From positions 2,294,001-2,358,000 of the forward strand of contig NZ_CP071517.1 in the NCBI RefSeq assembly GCF_016613475.2: a DNA stretch of 64,000 nt, given 5' to 3'. The notes under the pieces were generated by a model. That model did no database searches and was not told the DNA's origin. It saw nothing but the letters and a program-made list of their open reading frames with translations. The stretch's first letter is position 1, and each line of letters begins with the position of its first letter. Position numbers and translations under genes: made by a program. This stretch comes from Lysobacter arenosi. Lineage in GTDB: Bacteria; Pseudomonadota; Gammaproteobacteria; Xanthomonadales; Xanthomonadaceae. Positions 8,334 through 15,852 of this stretch are shown here, in pieces.

Positions 8334-8936
8334 TCAGTCGAACTTGACGAGATTCAGCGCCGGCAGCGGGCCGCCAGGGAACTGGACGAGCGCGCCACCA
8401 ACAGCCAGCGAACCCAGGTCGATGCCGAAGAAACCCAGTTGCTCGATCAGGCTTCCGACTTCGGACTTCGCACGCGCGTCGTCGCCGGAGTAGAACAGCA
8501 CGCGTCGACCGCCTTCAGCCTGTGGGCTGCCTTCAACCAGCTGCGGTTGCAGGTGGTTGAAGGCCTTCACCACGCACGCACCCGGTACCAGCTGTGCGAA
8601 CACGTCGCTCGAGGTGCGCCCGCCCAGGTCGACGGGCTTGAACAGCGGCGCCTCGATCGGGTTGTTGGCGTCGATGACGATGCGTCCGTTCCAGTCTGGC
8701 AGTCCGGCCAGCGCGGCGGGCAGCTTCGACCAGCTCACCGCGACCAGCACGATGTCCTGTGCGGCGGCCTCCTCGCGCGTGCCTGCGCGGATGGTTCCGC
8801 CCAGCGTCGGCAGCAGCGCTGCCAGCGACGCGGGACCGCGACTGTTGGCGATGACCGCCTTGATGTCGTGCTGGGCAAGGGCGCGGGCGAACGCCGCGCC
8901 GATGTTGCCCGCACCGATGATGCCTATGCTTTTCAT
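8334..8936 (-). CDS. NADPH-dependent F420-reductase-like oxidoreductase
   Basis: A 200-residue cytoplasmic protein. The N-terminal Rossmann fold begins IGIIGAGNIGAAFARAL (4-20), giving GxGxxG. Next come an NSR-type phosphate-binding turn (NSRGP) and IVIDANNP at about 90, both typical of the NADP-binding family that includes F420-dependent NADP reductases. It ends PGGPLPALNLVKFD. It sits 22 bp after the SDR gene, so the two are surely co-transcribed. ATG 8936 is chosen because the Rossmann strand starts there. Substrate unknown; it may reduce a quinone or an aldehyde together with the SDR. Confidence 0.82.
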   Translation of the reverse strand: MKSIGIIGAGNIGAAFARALAQHDIKAVIANSRGPASLAALLPTLGGTIRAGTREEAAAQDIVLVAVSWSKLPAALAGLPDWNGRIVIDANNPIEAPLFKPVDLGGRTSSDVFAQLVPGACVVKAFNHLQPQLVEGSPQAEGGRRVLFYSGDDARAKSEVGSLIEQLGFFGIDLGSLAVGGALVQFPGGPLPALNLVKFD

Positions 8937-8958
8937 GGTGATGTCCTCGTGCCGGCGA

Positions 8959-9723
8959 TCAGGAAGTGAAACCGCCATCGGCAACCACGTCGGCGCCGGT
9001 GACGAAAGACGCACCCGGGCTGGCGAGGAACGCGACGACGTTGGCGACTTCATCCGGCTGGCCATAACGGCCGATCGCCATGCCCGGGCCAACCAGCTTG
9101 GCGACTTCGCCATTGGCCGGATTCATGTCGGTGTCGGTCGGGCCGGGATGCACGGTGTTCACGGTGATGCCGCGCGGACCGAGGTCACGGGCCAGGCTGC
9201 GGTTGAAGCCCGCGACTGCGCCCTTGGTCAGGGTGTACAGCGAAGCGCCGGCGAACGAGGCGTAACGCGTCATCGAGCTGCCGATGTGGATGACGCGTCC
9301 GCCCTCGCGCATGTGCTGCACGGCTTCCTGCGTGGCGACGAAGACGCCGGTGACGTTGACGGCGACCATGCGCTGGTAGTCCTCGAATGCGATCTGGTCG
9401 ACCGGCCCGCCACCGATGGCGATGCCTGCGTTGTTGACGAGGATGTCGAGGCCGCCGTAGCTGCCGACCACCTTTGCGATGGCGGTGCGCACGGCATCCG
9501 GGTCGCCGGCATCGGCCAGCAGCGGAAGCGCCGCGCCGCCGGCGGCTTCGATGGCGCGCGCCGTCTGCTCGGCCGCCTGCGGCGAGCCGGCATAGGTGAA
9601 GGCGACCTTGGCGCCGTCAGCGGCCAGGCGCTTGGCGATGGCTGCGCCGATCGAGCGCGAACCACCGGTGACGAGGGCGACCTTGCCGAGAAGGGGGAGA
9701 TGGGTCTGGCTGGGGGTATTCAT
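8959..9723 (-). CDS. SDR-family oxidoreductase (3-oxoacyl-ACP-reductase-like)
   Basis: A 254-residue classical short-chain dehydrogenase. The cofactor motif is TGGSRSIG (19-26), then NNAG (97-100), catalytic Ser149/150, and YTLTK with Tyr163 and Lys167. The end, GADVVADGGFTS, is the usual classical-SDR tail. The Arg in TGGSR favours NADPH. It is the first gene of the minus-strand cluster, and its start at 9723 faces the LysR gene across 118 bp. ATG 9723 is preferred to the upstream in-frame ATG at 9768, which would add a non-conserved stretch. Co-occurrence with a LysR gene under a shared palindrome suggests induction by a small aromatic or quinone-like compound; this is inference. Confidence 0.92.
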   Translation of the reverse strand: MNTPSQTHLPLLGKVALVTGGSRSIGAAIAKRLAADGAKVAFTYAGSPQAAEQTARAIEAAGGAALPLLADAGDPDAVRTAIAKVVGSYGGLDILVNNAGIAIGGGPVDQIAFEDYQRMVAVNVTGVFVATQEAVQHMREGGRVIHIGSSMTRYASFAGASLYTLTKGAVAGFNRSLARDLGPRGITVNTVHPGPTDTDMNPANGEVAKLVGPGMAIGRYGQPDEVANVVAFLASPGASFVTGADVVADGGFTS

Positions 9724-9815
9724 GTGAAGTGCTCCAAAGAGGGGAAGGGCATTGCGTGGGGCGAACAATGCGCGCCCGACTACCCATCAGGTAGACGGCA
9801 ATGGTTAGAATCACT

Positions 9816-9832
9816 TTCAAGTCCCACTTGAA
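9816..9832. promoter_or_regulatory. Perfect LysR-type palindrome in the divergent intergenic region
   Basis: TTCAAGT-CCC-ACTTGAA: perfect 7-bp arms around a 3-bp centre, ending 9 bp before the GTG start of the LysR gene. It contains the T-N11-A dyad expected of LysR-family recognition sites. Its position over the ribosome-binding region suggests autorepression, with activation of the divergent SDR operon about 100 bp away. Confidence 0.7.
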
Positions 9833-9841
9833 GCGAACTCC

Positions 9842-10771
9842 GTGGAAACCCTTGCCAACCTGGAGTCCTTCGTCCGCAGCGCCGAGCTGGGCAGCTTCTC
9901 GGCGGCGGCCCGTCAGCTGGGCCTGACTCCGGCCGCGGTCAGCCGCAACGTGGCCTTGCTGGAGAAGAATCTCGGCACGCGCCTGTTCCACCGCAGTACG
10001 CGCAAGCTGACCCTCACCGAGTCCGGCGAGCGGTTCGCGCTGGGGGTTCGTGAGCATCTGGACGGACTGCAATCAGCGATATCCGACGCGGCCAGTGAGC
10101 GCGGCGAACCGGTCGGCGTGCTCAAGGTGAGCGTCGCACTGGCCTTCGGCATGGAGTACCTGCTGCCACTGCTGCCGGACTTCATGCAGCGCTACCCGCA
10201 GGTGCGCATCGACTGGCAATTCGACAATCGCCAGGTGGACCTGATTGCCGAAGGTTTCGATGCCGCCATCGGCGGTGGTTTCGAACTGTCGCAGGGTGTG
10301 GTCGCACGCACGCTCGCGCCTGCGCACATCATCGCGGTGGCATCGCCGGCGTACATGAAAGGACGGCGCAAGCCGGCAACACCGGAAGACCTTGCCGACC
10401 TGGACGGCATCGTGATGCGCTCGGCGAGCAGCGGCCGCATCCGCCAATGGTCGCTGCGCAACGCCGCGGGCGCCGTGCAGCAGGCACCGTTGCGCCATCA
10501 CCTGGTGCTCAATGACCCTGCGGCAATGACGCGCGCAGCCGTGCTCGGCCTGGGCGTGGCGATGATCGCCGTGCCCGATGCGCTGCCCTACCTCGACAGC
10601 GGCGCACTCGTCCGCCTGGTGCCGAAGTGGTACGCCGATGCGGGCCCGATCTCGCTGTACTACGCCAGCCGAACCCTGATGCCGGCGAAGACGCGAGCCT
10701 TCGTCGATTACTTGGTGGATGCATTCCAGCAACGCCGGCTGGCCGAGCGCTTCGCCGGTAGCCTGGGATAG
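9842..10771 (+). CDS. LysR-family transcriptional regulator
   Basis: A 309-residue DNA-binding regulator. The N-terminal helix-turn-helix has the family pattern FSAAARQLGLTPAAVSRNVA and LGTRLFHRSTRKLTLTESG. The periplasmic-binding-protein-like effector domain starts near residue 90 (GVLKVSVALAFGMEYLLPLL). The subtype resembles the DsdC/AaeR-like group that often controls divergent oxidoreductase genes. It starts at GTG 9842, giving METLANLESFVRSAELGSF, which is the standard beginning. It is divergent from the SDR/reductase/MFS cluster, which is its most likely target through the palindrome at 9816-9832. The effector is unknown. Confidence 0.92.
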   Translation: METLANLESFVRSAELGSFSAAARQLGLTPAAVSRNVALLEKNLGTRLFHRSTRKLTLTESGERFALGVREHLDGLQSAISDAASERGEPVGVLKVSVALAFGMEYLLPLLPDFMQRYPQVRIDWQFDNRQVDLIAEGFDAAIGGGFELSQGVVARTLAPAHIIAVASPAYMKGRRKPATPEDLADLDGIVMRSASSGRIRQWSLRNAAGAVQQAPLRHHLVLNDPAAMTRAAVLGLGVAMIAVPDALPYLDSGALVRLVPKWYADAGPISLYYASRTLMPAKTRAFVDYLVDAFQQRRLAERFAGSLG

Positions 10772-10788
10772 CCGCACGCGCGAACCGC

Positions 10789-11286
10789 CTACACCTGCGA
10801 AGTTCCGCCGGGCTCCCACACCATGTACACATCCGCCCGCACGTAGTGCGAGCCCGGTCGCGGTGCCGGGTAATGGCGGAAGCCGACGCTTTCGTACAGC
10901 GCCAGCGCCGGAGCGAGCTTGCTGCTCGACTCGAGGAACAGCTCTTGGCCGCCGCGTGCCTGGAAGGCCTTGATCGCGCCCTGCATCAGCAGGCGGCCGA
11001 CGCCGGCGCCGCGCATCTCCGGCGTGACGACCATCTTCGTCAGCTCGTACACGCCTTCGGATTCGCGCTTGAGCGCGACGGTGCCGACGGCGCGGTCGTC
11101 CGCATCGACTGCGAACAGGACGTGGCCGCCGCCAGCGAGGATGTGGGTCTCGGGGTCGCCCAGCACTTCACGGTCGATGGGTTCGACCGTGAACCAGCGC
11201 TCCAGCCATTCAATGTTTAGTCGGGCGAAGTCTTCGCGCCAGCGCGCTGCGTAATCGACGATGCGGATCGGGGATGGCTCGCTCAT
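10789..11286 (-). CDS. GNAT-family N-acetyltransferase
   Basis: A 165-residue cytoplasmic acetyl-CoA-dependent acyltransferase. Motif A is visible as MVVTPEMRGAGVGRLLMQ (about 91-108), with the Q/R-x-x-G-x-G/A acetyl-CoA loop (RGAGVG). Motif B lies at LALYESVGF (about 133-141). Residues before motif A (HVLFAVDADDRAVGTVAL) form the usual beta strands. It is convergent with the LysR gene (17-bp gap) and stands alone. The substrate is not predictable. Confidence 0.88.
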   Translation of the reverse strand: MSEPSPIRIVDYAARWREDFARLNIEWLERWFTVEPIDREVLGDPETHILAGGGHVLFAVDADDRAVGTVALKRESEGVYELTKMVVTPEMRGAGVGRLLMQGAIKAFQARGGQELFLESSSKLAPALALYESVGFRHYPAPRPGSHYVRADVYMVWEPGGTSQV

Positions 11287-11318
11287 GCACCAATGATAGT
11301 GCGGTGCGTGGCGACGAA

Positions 11319-12029
11319 TCAGTGCTTGTCGTTACCCTTGTCGTTGCTCTTGCCCTTGCCGTTGTCCTTGGCGCCCTGGCTCTTGCCTTGGCTCTGTCCC
11401 TGGCTTTGACCCTGACTCTTGCCCTGGCTCTGGCTCTTGCCCTGCCCCTGGCTCGCACCCTTGGACTTGCCATTGCCCACCGACGCCTGCGCCGGCTGAG
11501 CCTTGCCCGACTTGCCCTGCGCACCCTTGCCGCGGCCCGGGAAGTCACGCTCGAGATCGGAATCGATGGTGATCGTGCGACCCCAGCGATCGTAGCTGGG
11601 CACGAAGCCCTTCTTCAGGCGATGGAACTCCGCCGAACCGGGCTTGATGCCAAGGCCCTGCGCCACGTTGCCCCAACCCTGGCCATGGTCGCGTTCCCAG
11701 ATGTCGACGACATAGCGACAGGGGCGGCCGATGATCGATGCCAGCGAACAGGCGAGATAGACATCGCCCGGCGCCCAGCGTCGATCGACCAGCAGGTTGG
11801 TCACCAGATCACGCGGAGCGCCGTAGTAGCGCACCATCTCGTCGACGAACGGGTCGCGGTAGCGGCTGCCGTAACGGTTCACGTCTCCCGCCCAGGTGTC
11901 GATCCAGACGTCGCCGCTGCGCGGGTTCCAACCATAGGTGTAGTCCTGGGCCGAAGCGGCCCCGGCCCCGGACATGCCAACCAGGGCGACGAACAAGCCT
12001 GCGAATCGGGACTTCCAGGGGGAAGACAT
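11319..12029 (-). CDS. Secreted protein with a Lys/Ser/Gln/Gly-repeat tail, function unknown
   Basis: A 236-residue exported protein. The signal peptide covers 1-28 (GLFVALVGMSGAGAASAQ). A compact domain follows (29-160): it is aromatic-rich at first (DYTYGWNPRSGDVWIDTW), then carries two cysteines (Cys94, Cys104) and GWGNVAQGLGIKPGS. From about 165 to the end the protein is low-complexity, built of GKSQGQSQ-type units and ending KDNGKGKSNDKGNDKH. The tail is basic and probably disordered, so it may interact with peptidoglycan, nucleic acid or an anionic surface. I do not recognise a named family. A direct repeat like that of the phoP operon lies 48 bp upstream. Confidence 0.7.
   Translation of the reverse strand: MSSPWKSRFAGLFVALVGMSGAGAASAQDYTYGWNPRSGDVWIDTWAGDVNRYGSRYRDPFVDEMVRYYGAPRDLVTNLLVDRRWAPGDVYLACSLASIIGRPCRYVVDIWERDHGQGWGNVAQGLGIKPGSAEFHRLKKGFVPSYDRWGRTITIDSDLERDFPGRGKGAQGKSGKAQPAQASVGNGKSKGASQGQGKSQSQGKSQGQSQGQSQGKSQGAKDNGKGKSNDKGNDKH
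11322..11471 (-). repeat. Low-complexity repeat coding for the KSQG-rich tail
   Basis: Imperfect short units in the 3' coding region, read on the plus strand as variations of CTTGCCCTGGCT. They encode residues 187-236 of the secreted protein. They are prone to slippage, so the tail length may vary between strains. Confidence 0.65.
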
Positions 12030-12076
12030 GGCGGTGTGCTCTCATCTGCGGATGGCGGCAATGCTGGGGGCGCGGC

Positions 12077-12093
12077 GGTGAATCGGTTCTGAA
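12077..12093 (-). promoter_or_regulatory. 11-bp-period direct repeat upstream of the KSQG-tailed protein gene
   Basis: On the minus strand this reads TTCAGA-ACCGA-TTCACC. Both hexamers are identical to those at 4990-5006 and the 5-bp spacing is the same. It ends 48 bp before the ATG. Candidate binding site of PhoP or of another regulator shared with the phoP operon. Confidence 0.4.
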
Positions 12094-12226
12094 ACCGCGC
12101 CGCCGGCCCGAAAGCTGTTGGCCCGGCATTTATACGAGTTTCCGGCGCGTGACGTCAGGGGTGGCCCCGGGGGCCACATACGGCAACGGCACCGATTCGG
12201 TGCCGTTGGCGGGTGTAGCGCGACGA

Positions 12227-12706
12227 TCAATCGTCGTCGTGATGACGGTAACGGCGGTCGTCGCGGTAGCGGTCGTCCTCGTAGCGGACGTAACGGTTGC
12301 CGTCGTAGCGGCGGTCGTAACGGTCGCGGTCGGAGTAGTACCGGACTTGGTCATGGCGATGGTCGTAGCGGCCATCGTAGTAGTGCGTCGTGCATTTGCC
12401 GTGCTTGTTGCACTTGCCGTTGTTGTAGTAGCCGTAGGCGTTGCCGTAAGGCGGACCGGAGCGATAGACGCGACGGTAGTACCTCGGGCGACCGTAGTCG
12501 TGGACCACGATCAGGCGGTCGCGGTAACCGCGGTCGTAGCGGGAATAGGGATAACCGCCGTGGTAGATCACGTCGGCGACATCCACCACCACGCGAACCC
12601 AGTCGTCGCCATCGCCGGCACGTGCCGGCGTGGGCGCCATCGCGACCGTACCCAGTCCGGCGGCCAGCACCACGGTAGCCATCCAGCGGGATAGGACGGT
12701 AGCCAT
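12227..12706 (-). CDS. Secreted Tyr/Arg/Asp-rich protein, function unknown
   Basis: A 159-residue exported protein. The signal peptide is 1-30 (MATVVLAAGLGTVAMAPTPARA). A short ordered part follows (DDWVRVVVDVADVIYHGGYPYSR, about 32-54), then a long stretch dominated by Tyr, Arg, Asp and His (for example RYYSDRDRYDRRYDGNRY). One pair of cysteines flanks GKCNKHGKC. ATG 12706 has AAGGAG at a good distance (8 bases). Composition of this kind is common in small envelope proteins of the Xanthomonas/Lysobacter group; metal or polyanion binding is possible but unproven. Cys/His content of the KCNKHGKCTTHYYDGRYDH region could bind a metal. Confidence 0.7.
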   Translation of the reverse strand: MATVLSRWMATVVLAAGLGTVAMAPTPARAGDGDDWVRVVVDVADVIYHGGYPYSRYDRGYRDRLIVVHDYGRPRYYRRVYRSGPPYGNAYGYYNNGKCNKHGKCTTHYYDGRYDHRHDQVRYYSDRDRYDRRYDGNRYVRYEDDRYRDDRRYRHHDDD

Positions 12707-12764
12707 CTTGATTCTCCTTGTTGCCCACCCCCCGGCGGGCACGACATCAAGATGAGGCGGCGCG

Positions 12765-12791
12765 GGTGAACCGGTTTTTAATGAAACCGGT
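12765..12791. promoter_or_regulatory. Variant direct repeat overlapping a perfect inverted repeat, upstream of the Tyr-rich protein gene
   Basis: On the minus strand, TTAAAA-ACCGG-TTCACC (12781-12765) resembles the repeats at 4990 and 12077, with one exact and one degenerate half. It overlaps a perfect palindrome ACCGGTTT-TTAATG-AAACCGGT (12770-12791). The palindrome could be an operator or, for the HAD gene ending at 12841, a weak terminator. Confidence 0.35.
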
Positions 12792-12840
12792 CCGGTCAGG
12801 GAACACTTAACTGGCGTTGGGGTTGGCGCGCGCCCGGCGG

Positions 12841-13557
12841 TCAGCCCGTCGCCGCCAGCTGCCTGACCATCGCCGGCAGCTGCGCGGCATGCTCGACGCG
12901 GCGCAGGCGCGGGGCGTCATCGGCCACGTCGGCTTCGTTCTCGTGGACCCAGTTCGTGTGATACGGCACGTGGATGCCCCAGCCGCCCAGTTCCAGCACC
13001 GGGGCGATGTCCGAGCGCAGGGAGTTGCCGACCATGACGAAGCGCTCGGCAGGCAGGCCGAATTCCTCGAGCAGGCGCGCGTAGGTGGCGGTGTCCTTCT
13101 CGCTGACGATCTCGATGCGACGGAACAGATCGGCGAATCCGCACTGCTTCACTTTGGCTTCCTGGTGGAACAGGTCGCCCTTGGTGATCAGCACGACGTC
13201 GAACTCGGCGGCGATGGCCTCGACCGCTTCGCGGATACCGGGCAGCAATTCCACCGGATGGCGCAGCAGGTCCTTGCCGAGGGTGACGACGCGATGCAGG
13301 TCGTGGGCACTGATGCGCGAGCCGGTGATGTCGACGGCGGCCTCGATCATCGACAGCACCATGCCTTTGACGCCGTAGCCGAACAGGGCGATGTTGCCCT
13401 TCTCCACTTCGTAGAGGCGTTCGTGCACGCGGGCGTCGTGCAGATCGACATAGGCGCCGACGATGCGCTCGAAATCGAGCTGGGCCTGGTCGAAGTAGTC
13501 CTGGCTGCGCCAGAGGGTGTCGTCGGCGTCGAAGCCGATCAGCTGGATGTCACTCAT
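12841..13557 (-). CDS. HAD-superfamily phosphatase
   Basis: A 238-residue cytoplasmic hydrolase. Motif I is GFDADDTLW (8-16) with the nucleophile and acid/base aspartates DAD. Motif II lies at VLITKGD (about 120), motif III at the Lys of SEKD (about 152), and motif IV at MVGNSLRSDIAPVLELGG (about 175-192). The alpha-helical C1 cap lies between motifs I and II. ATG 13557 places the nucleophile at the usual distance from the N-terminus. The pattern FDADDTLW with a long cap is typical of YfnB/HAD-IA enzymes acting on small phosphorylated metabolites; the substrate is unknown. Confidence 0.88.
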   Translation of the reverse strand: MSDIQLIGFDADDTLWRSQDYFDQAQLDFERIVGAYVDLHDARVHERLYEVEKGNIALFGYGVKGMVLSMIEAAVDITGSRISAHDLHRVVTLGKDLLRHPVELLPGIREAVEAIAAEFDVVLITKGDLFHQEAKVKQCGFADLFRRIEIVSEKDTATYARLLEEFGLPAERFVMVGNSLRSDIAPVLELGGWGIHVPYHTNWVHENEADVADDAPRLRRVEHAAQLPAMVRQLAATG

Positions 13558-13593
13558 GTGCGCATTATCCGTCATGCCGGCGCACATAAAGAA

Positions 13594-13617
13594 CAAGGGC
13601 GGCCGAAGCCGCCCTTG
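13594..13617 (-). terminator. Hairpin terminator after the EF-hand gene
   Basis: Perfect 10-bp stem CAAGGGCGGC / GCCGCCCTTG. On the minus strand the loop is the stable TTCG, followed by TTCTTTATG. It lies 26 bp past the EF-hand stop (13643). Confidence 0.7.
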
Positions 13618-13642
13618 CTGGGGGAGAGAGCAACGCTGGCGC

Positions 13643-14017
13643 TTAGCCGCCGCTGGCGCTCTTGCCCGGGGCCGACTGCACCTTGGCGACGTACGCCTTG
13701 TACTCGTCGGTGGTCAGCGCGCCGTCGGCGTTGGCGTCGGCCTTGTCGAACACCTGGCCCAGCGCCGGCACGGTGGCCGCTTCGGTCTTGCTCAGGGCGC
13801 CGTCCTTGTTCGAATCGACATCGGCCCAGCTCTTCTTCTGCGGCGCTGCGGTCGGTGCAGCGGCAGCCGGGGCAGCCGAGCCAGCCGGTTCGGCCTGTGC
13901 AGCCGCGGCATCCTGGGTCGGCGCCGGAGACGCCGACTGTGCGAAGGCGAGCGGTGCGGACAGGGCAGCGACGAGGGCGGCGGCGGCGAGCAGCGGCTTG
14001 CGGGAATGGATGGTCAT
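13643..14017 (-). CDS. Secreted EF-hand calcium-binding protein
   Basis: A 124-residue exported protein. Signal peptide 1-26 (LLAAAALVAALSAPLAFA), an Ala/Pro-rich linker (27-60), then two EF-hand loops. The first is DVDSNKDGALSKTE (about 66-79) and the second DKADANADGALTTDE (about 91-105), both with the Asp-x-Asn/Asp-x-Asp-Gly-x-x-x-x-x-Glu spacing. CAGGAGACAC precedes ATG 14017. Such two-EF-hand periplasmic proteins are frequent in Xanthomonadaceae, and their role (calcium buffering or signalling) is not known. The gene is followed by a strong terminator. Confidence 0.85.
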   Translation of the reverse strand: MTIHSRKPLLAAAALVAALSAPLAFAQSASPAPTQDAAAAQAEPAGSAAPAAAAPTAAPQKKSWADVDSNKDGALSKTEAATVPALGQVFDKADANADGALTTDEYKAYVAKVQSAPGKSASGG

Positions 14018-14401
14018 GCGTGTCTCCTGAAGTGGGCGGCCGTGAAGACCTGATCTCTGCGCGGAGGGGCAACGTTGCCCCCGACGTGCCGCACGACCCC
14101 ACCTTGCCGGCGCACGCATGAACGCTTCTGCGGCGGCGATCGTTAAACCAGCGTTTTTTTAACCACGTTGCGGGCGAATGCCGTTAACGCGACCCCGCTT
14201 AAGTGACCGGTTTTGCGAATGAATGTGACGGGGCCCGAAGTTTCTGCGCCCCAGAGCCTGTCCAGGTGGCTGAACACAACACAACCTTCACCAACGGTGG
14301 CGTCAACCGGCGGGATTGGATCAAGTTCGACGGCAAGCAACGCAACGTCGAGACGAGAAACTGAAAACGGTACAGCCGTGCTCAGCTGTTCACGGCTGAC
14401 G
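14018..14401. other. Gap of 384 bp without a supported gene
   Basis: Upstream of the EF-hand gene. A 94-residue minus-strand frame (14143-14427) overlaps the next gene and has no family features. A stretch at 14202-14220 (AGTGACCGGTTTTGCGAAT) weakly resembles the element at 12765. Possibly a long 5' leader or a small RNA, but nothing decisive. Confidence 0.4.
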
Positions 14402-14590
14402 TCAGGCTTCGTCCTCACCGCGGACATCGGCGTAGGGCACGCCCTCTTCGTCGAACTCGACGATCACGGTGATCGGGCGGCAGCAGACCTGGCAGTCCTC
14501 GATGTAGTTCTGCGACCCGGCCGAGTCATCGATCACCAGGGTGATGATTTCGCCGCAGTACGGGCATTGCACGTCGACGGTGGGAAGCAT
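14402..14590 (-). CDS. CPXCG-motif zinc-ribbon protein
   Basis: A 62-residue cytoplasmic protein with two cysteine pairs, CPYCG (9-13) and CQVCC (about 34-38), the classic four-cysteine zinc ribbon of the small 'CPXCG motif-containing cysteine-rich' family. The acidic C-terminus ends DVRGEDEA. Start ATG 14590 gives MLPTVDVQCPYCGE, the usual beginning of the family. Function is not known; in relatives it is encoded near housekeeping genes. It is read just after the lipoprotein gene (44-bp gap). Confidence 0.85.
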   Translation of the reverse strand: MLPTVDVQCPYCGEIITLVIDDSAGSQNYIEDCQVCCRPITVIVEFDEEGVPYADVRGEDEA

Positions 14591-14634
14591 GGCTTGGGCT
14601 CCCGCGTGACAGGGGCCGCAGCCCCTTCCACGTT

Positions 14635-15144
14635 TCAGGGTTTGGGCAGCGGCTGATCCGGCGCCGGCACCAGCTCGATGTCGACCGGCTCGCCGGGGTT
14701 GTGGCTGCGGATATGGAACTGCGAAGCATCGATCGCGATGATCTCGGTCGGATAGCTGATGCCTTCCTCCACCATCACCAGCGCGCCCTTCTCGTACGTC
14801 CAGCGGCCGTGCATCGGCGTGCCGTTGGGTGAATCGATGACCAGCGTGCCGTCGGACAGGAACGTGTAGGTCGTGCCGGCTTCCACCTTGCCCGATGGCT
14901 TGACCTTCCAGACCTTGTCGACGAACGCCGAGGGCAATGCCGCCGTCGCTGCCGGCGACAGAGACGCATCTTCCGAAGGCAGTGGTGCGTCGGTCGAACT
15001 TGCCGGCTGTGCCGAGGTGTCGGCGGTGACTTGCGGTGCTGGCGCCGGCGTCGGCGTCGGTTCGGGCGTCGGCGCCTGCGCCTTGCACGCGGCAAGCGCG
15101 AGCGTGGTTGCGACAAGCAGTGCCGTCGTGCGCATGGAAGCCAT
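14635..15144 (-). CDS. Putative lipoprotein with a small beta-rich domain
   Basis: A 169-residue exported lipoprotein. The lipobox is LALAAC (Cys at about 20) after a hydrophobic segment. A Pro/Thr/Ala-rich linker follows (about 23-65). A C-terminal domain has the pattern TYTFLSDGTLVIDSPNGTP and GRWTYEKGALVMVEEG, resembling small copper- or heme-independent beta-barrel lipoproteins of the lipocalin/META type. ATG 15144 is used because a purine-rich sequence (ACGAGAGAC) precedes it; ATG 15135 would also give a lipobox. No partner can be assigned. Confidence 0.65.
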   Translation of the reverse strand: MASMRTTALLVATTLALAACKAQAPTPEPTPTPAPAPQVTADTSAQPASSTDAPLPSEDASLSPAATAALPSAFVDKVWKVKPSGKVEAGTTYTFLSDGTLVIDSPNGTPMHGRWTYEKGALVMVEEGISYPTEIIAIDASQFHIRSHNPGEPVDIELVPAPDQPLPKP

Positions 15145-15350
15145 CTGTCTGTCTCTCGTGGTTGCAGATGCGTGGCACCTTAGCACCGTCGTCGGCGCCG
15201 TCGTCAGCATTGCAGTCGCTTCCGCCACGCTCATCACGCGCCACTAACCTTGGCACGGCAAAGCTGGCGACCACAGCTGCGAGATGGGCGTCGGTCCGGC
15301 CACGCAAGCCTGGCGCGCGCTCCCGTGACCTTCCGGGAGGGAGGGAGACA

Positions 15351-15848
15351 ATGAAGATCCGCCATGTATTCAGCACGCCCGATCTGGACACCGCACAGGC
15401 GGTGATGGACACCGCGCGCAGCGCCGGCGTCGGCAACGACGACATCCTGCTGGTGGCGCGCTCGGACATCGAACTGGAAGACGTGCCGAACGAACTCAAG
15501 GAAGCCGATACCGACCTGATTCCAGCCGCGCTACGCGGTGCCGGTTATGGCGGTGCCGCAGGACTGCTCGCCGGTCTTGCCGCCGTGGTGCTGACGCCGA
15601 TCGGACTCACCCTGGCCGGCGCCGCCGCGGCGACCGTGGCAGGCGCAGCGGTGGGTTGCTGGGCGTCGGCGCTGGTGGGTTCGTCGATACCCGACCCGAT
15701 ACGGCGCAAGTTCGACGCCGAGATCCAGGCCGGACGCATCCTGGTCGTGCTCGATGGCAAGAAGGAATTCCTCGACCCGCTCGAACCGACACTGATTGCC
15801 GCCGGCGCAACGCCATTGCCCTACGAGTCGACCAAGGCAATGGCCTGA
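15351..15848 (+). CDS. Conserved hypothetical protein with a central hydrophobic hairpin
   Basis: A 165-residue protein. Residues 1-60 are soluble with an alpha/beta look (MKIRHVFSTPDLDTAQAVMD, ILLVARSDIELEDVP). A Gly/Ala-rich region (63-115) forms two membrane-type helices, and residues 120-165 end with RILVVLDGKKEFLDPLE. The N-terminal region with VARSD and the hydrophobic Gly/Ala centre is reminiscent of proteins annotated as general-stress or DUF1269-like. ATG 15351 is preceded by a very strong GGGAGGGAGGGAG. Convergent with the lytic transglycosylase gene (4-bp gap). Function unknown. Confidence 0.7.
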   Translation: MKIRHVFSTPDLDTAQAVMDTARSAGVGNDDILLVARSDIELEDVPNELKEADTDLIPAALRGAGYGGAAGLLAGLAAVVLTPIGLTLAGAAAATVAGAAVGCWASALVGSSIPDPIRRKFDAEIQAGRILVVLDGKKEFLDPLEPTLIAAGATPLPYESTKAMA

Positions 15849-15852
15849 GCCT

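Noticed and set aside
14143..14427. 94-codon minus-strand frame in the gap after the EF-hand gene
   Set aside because: Overlaps the well-supported CPXCG gene, has no ribosome site and no family pattern.
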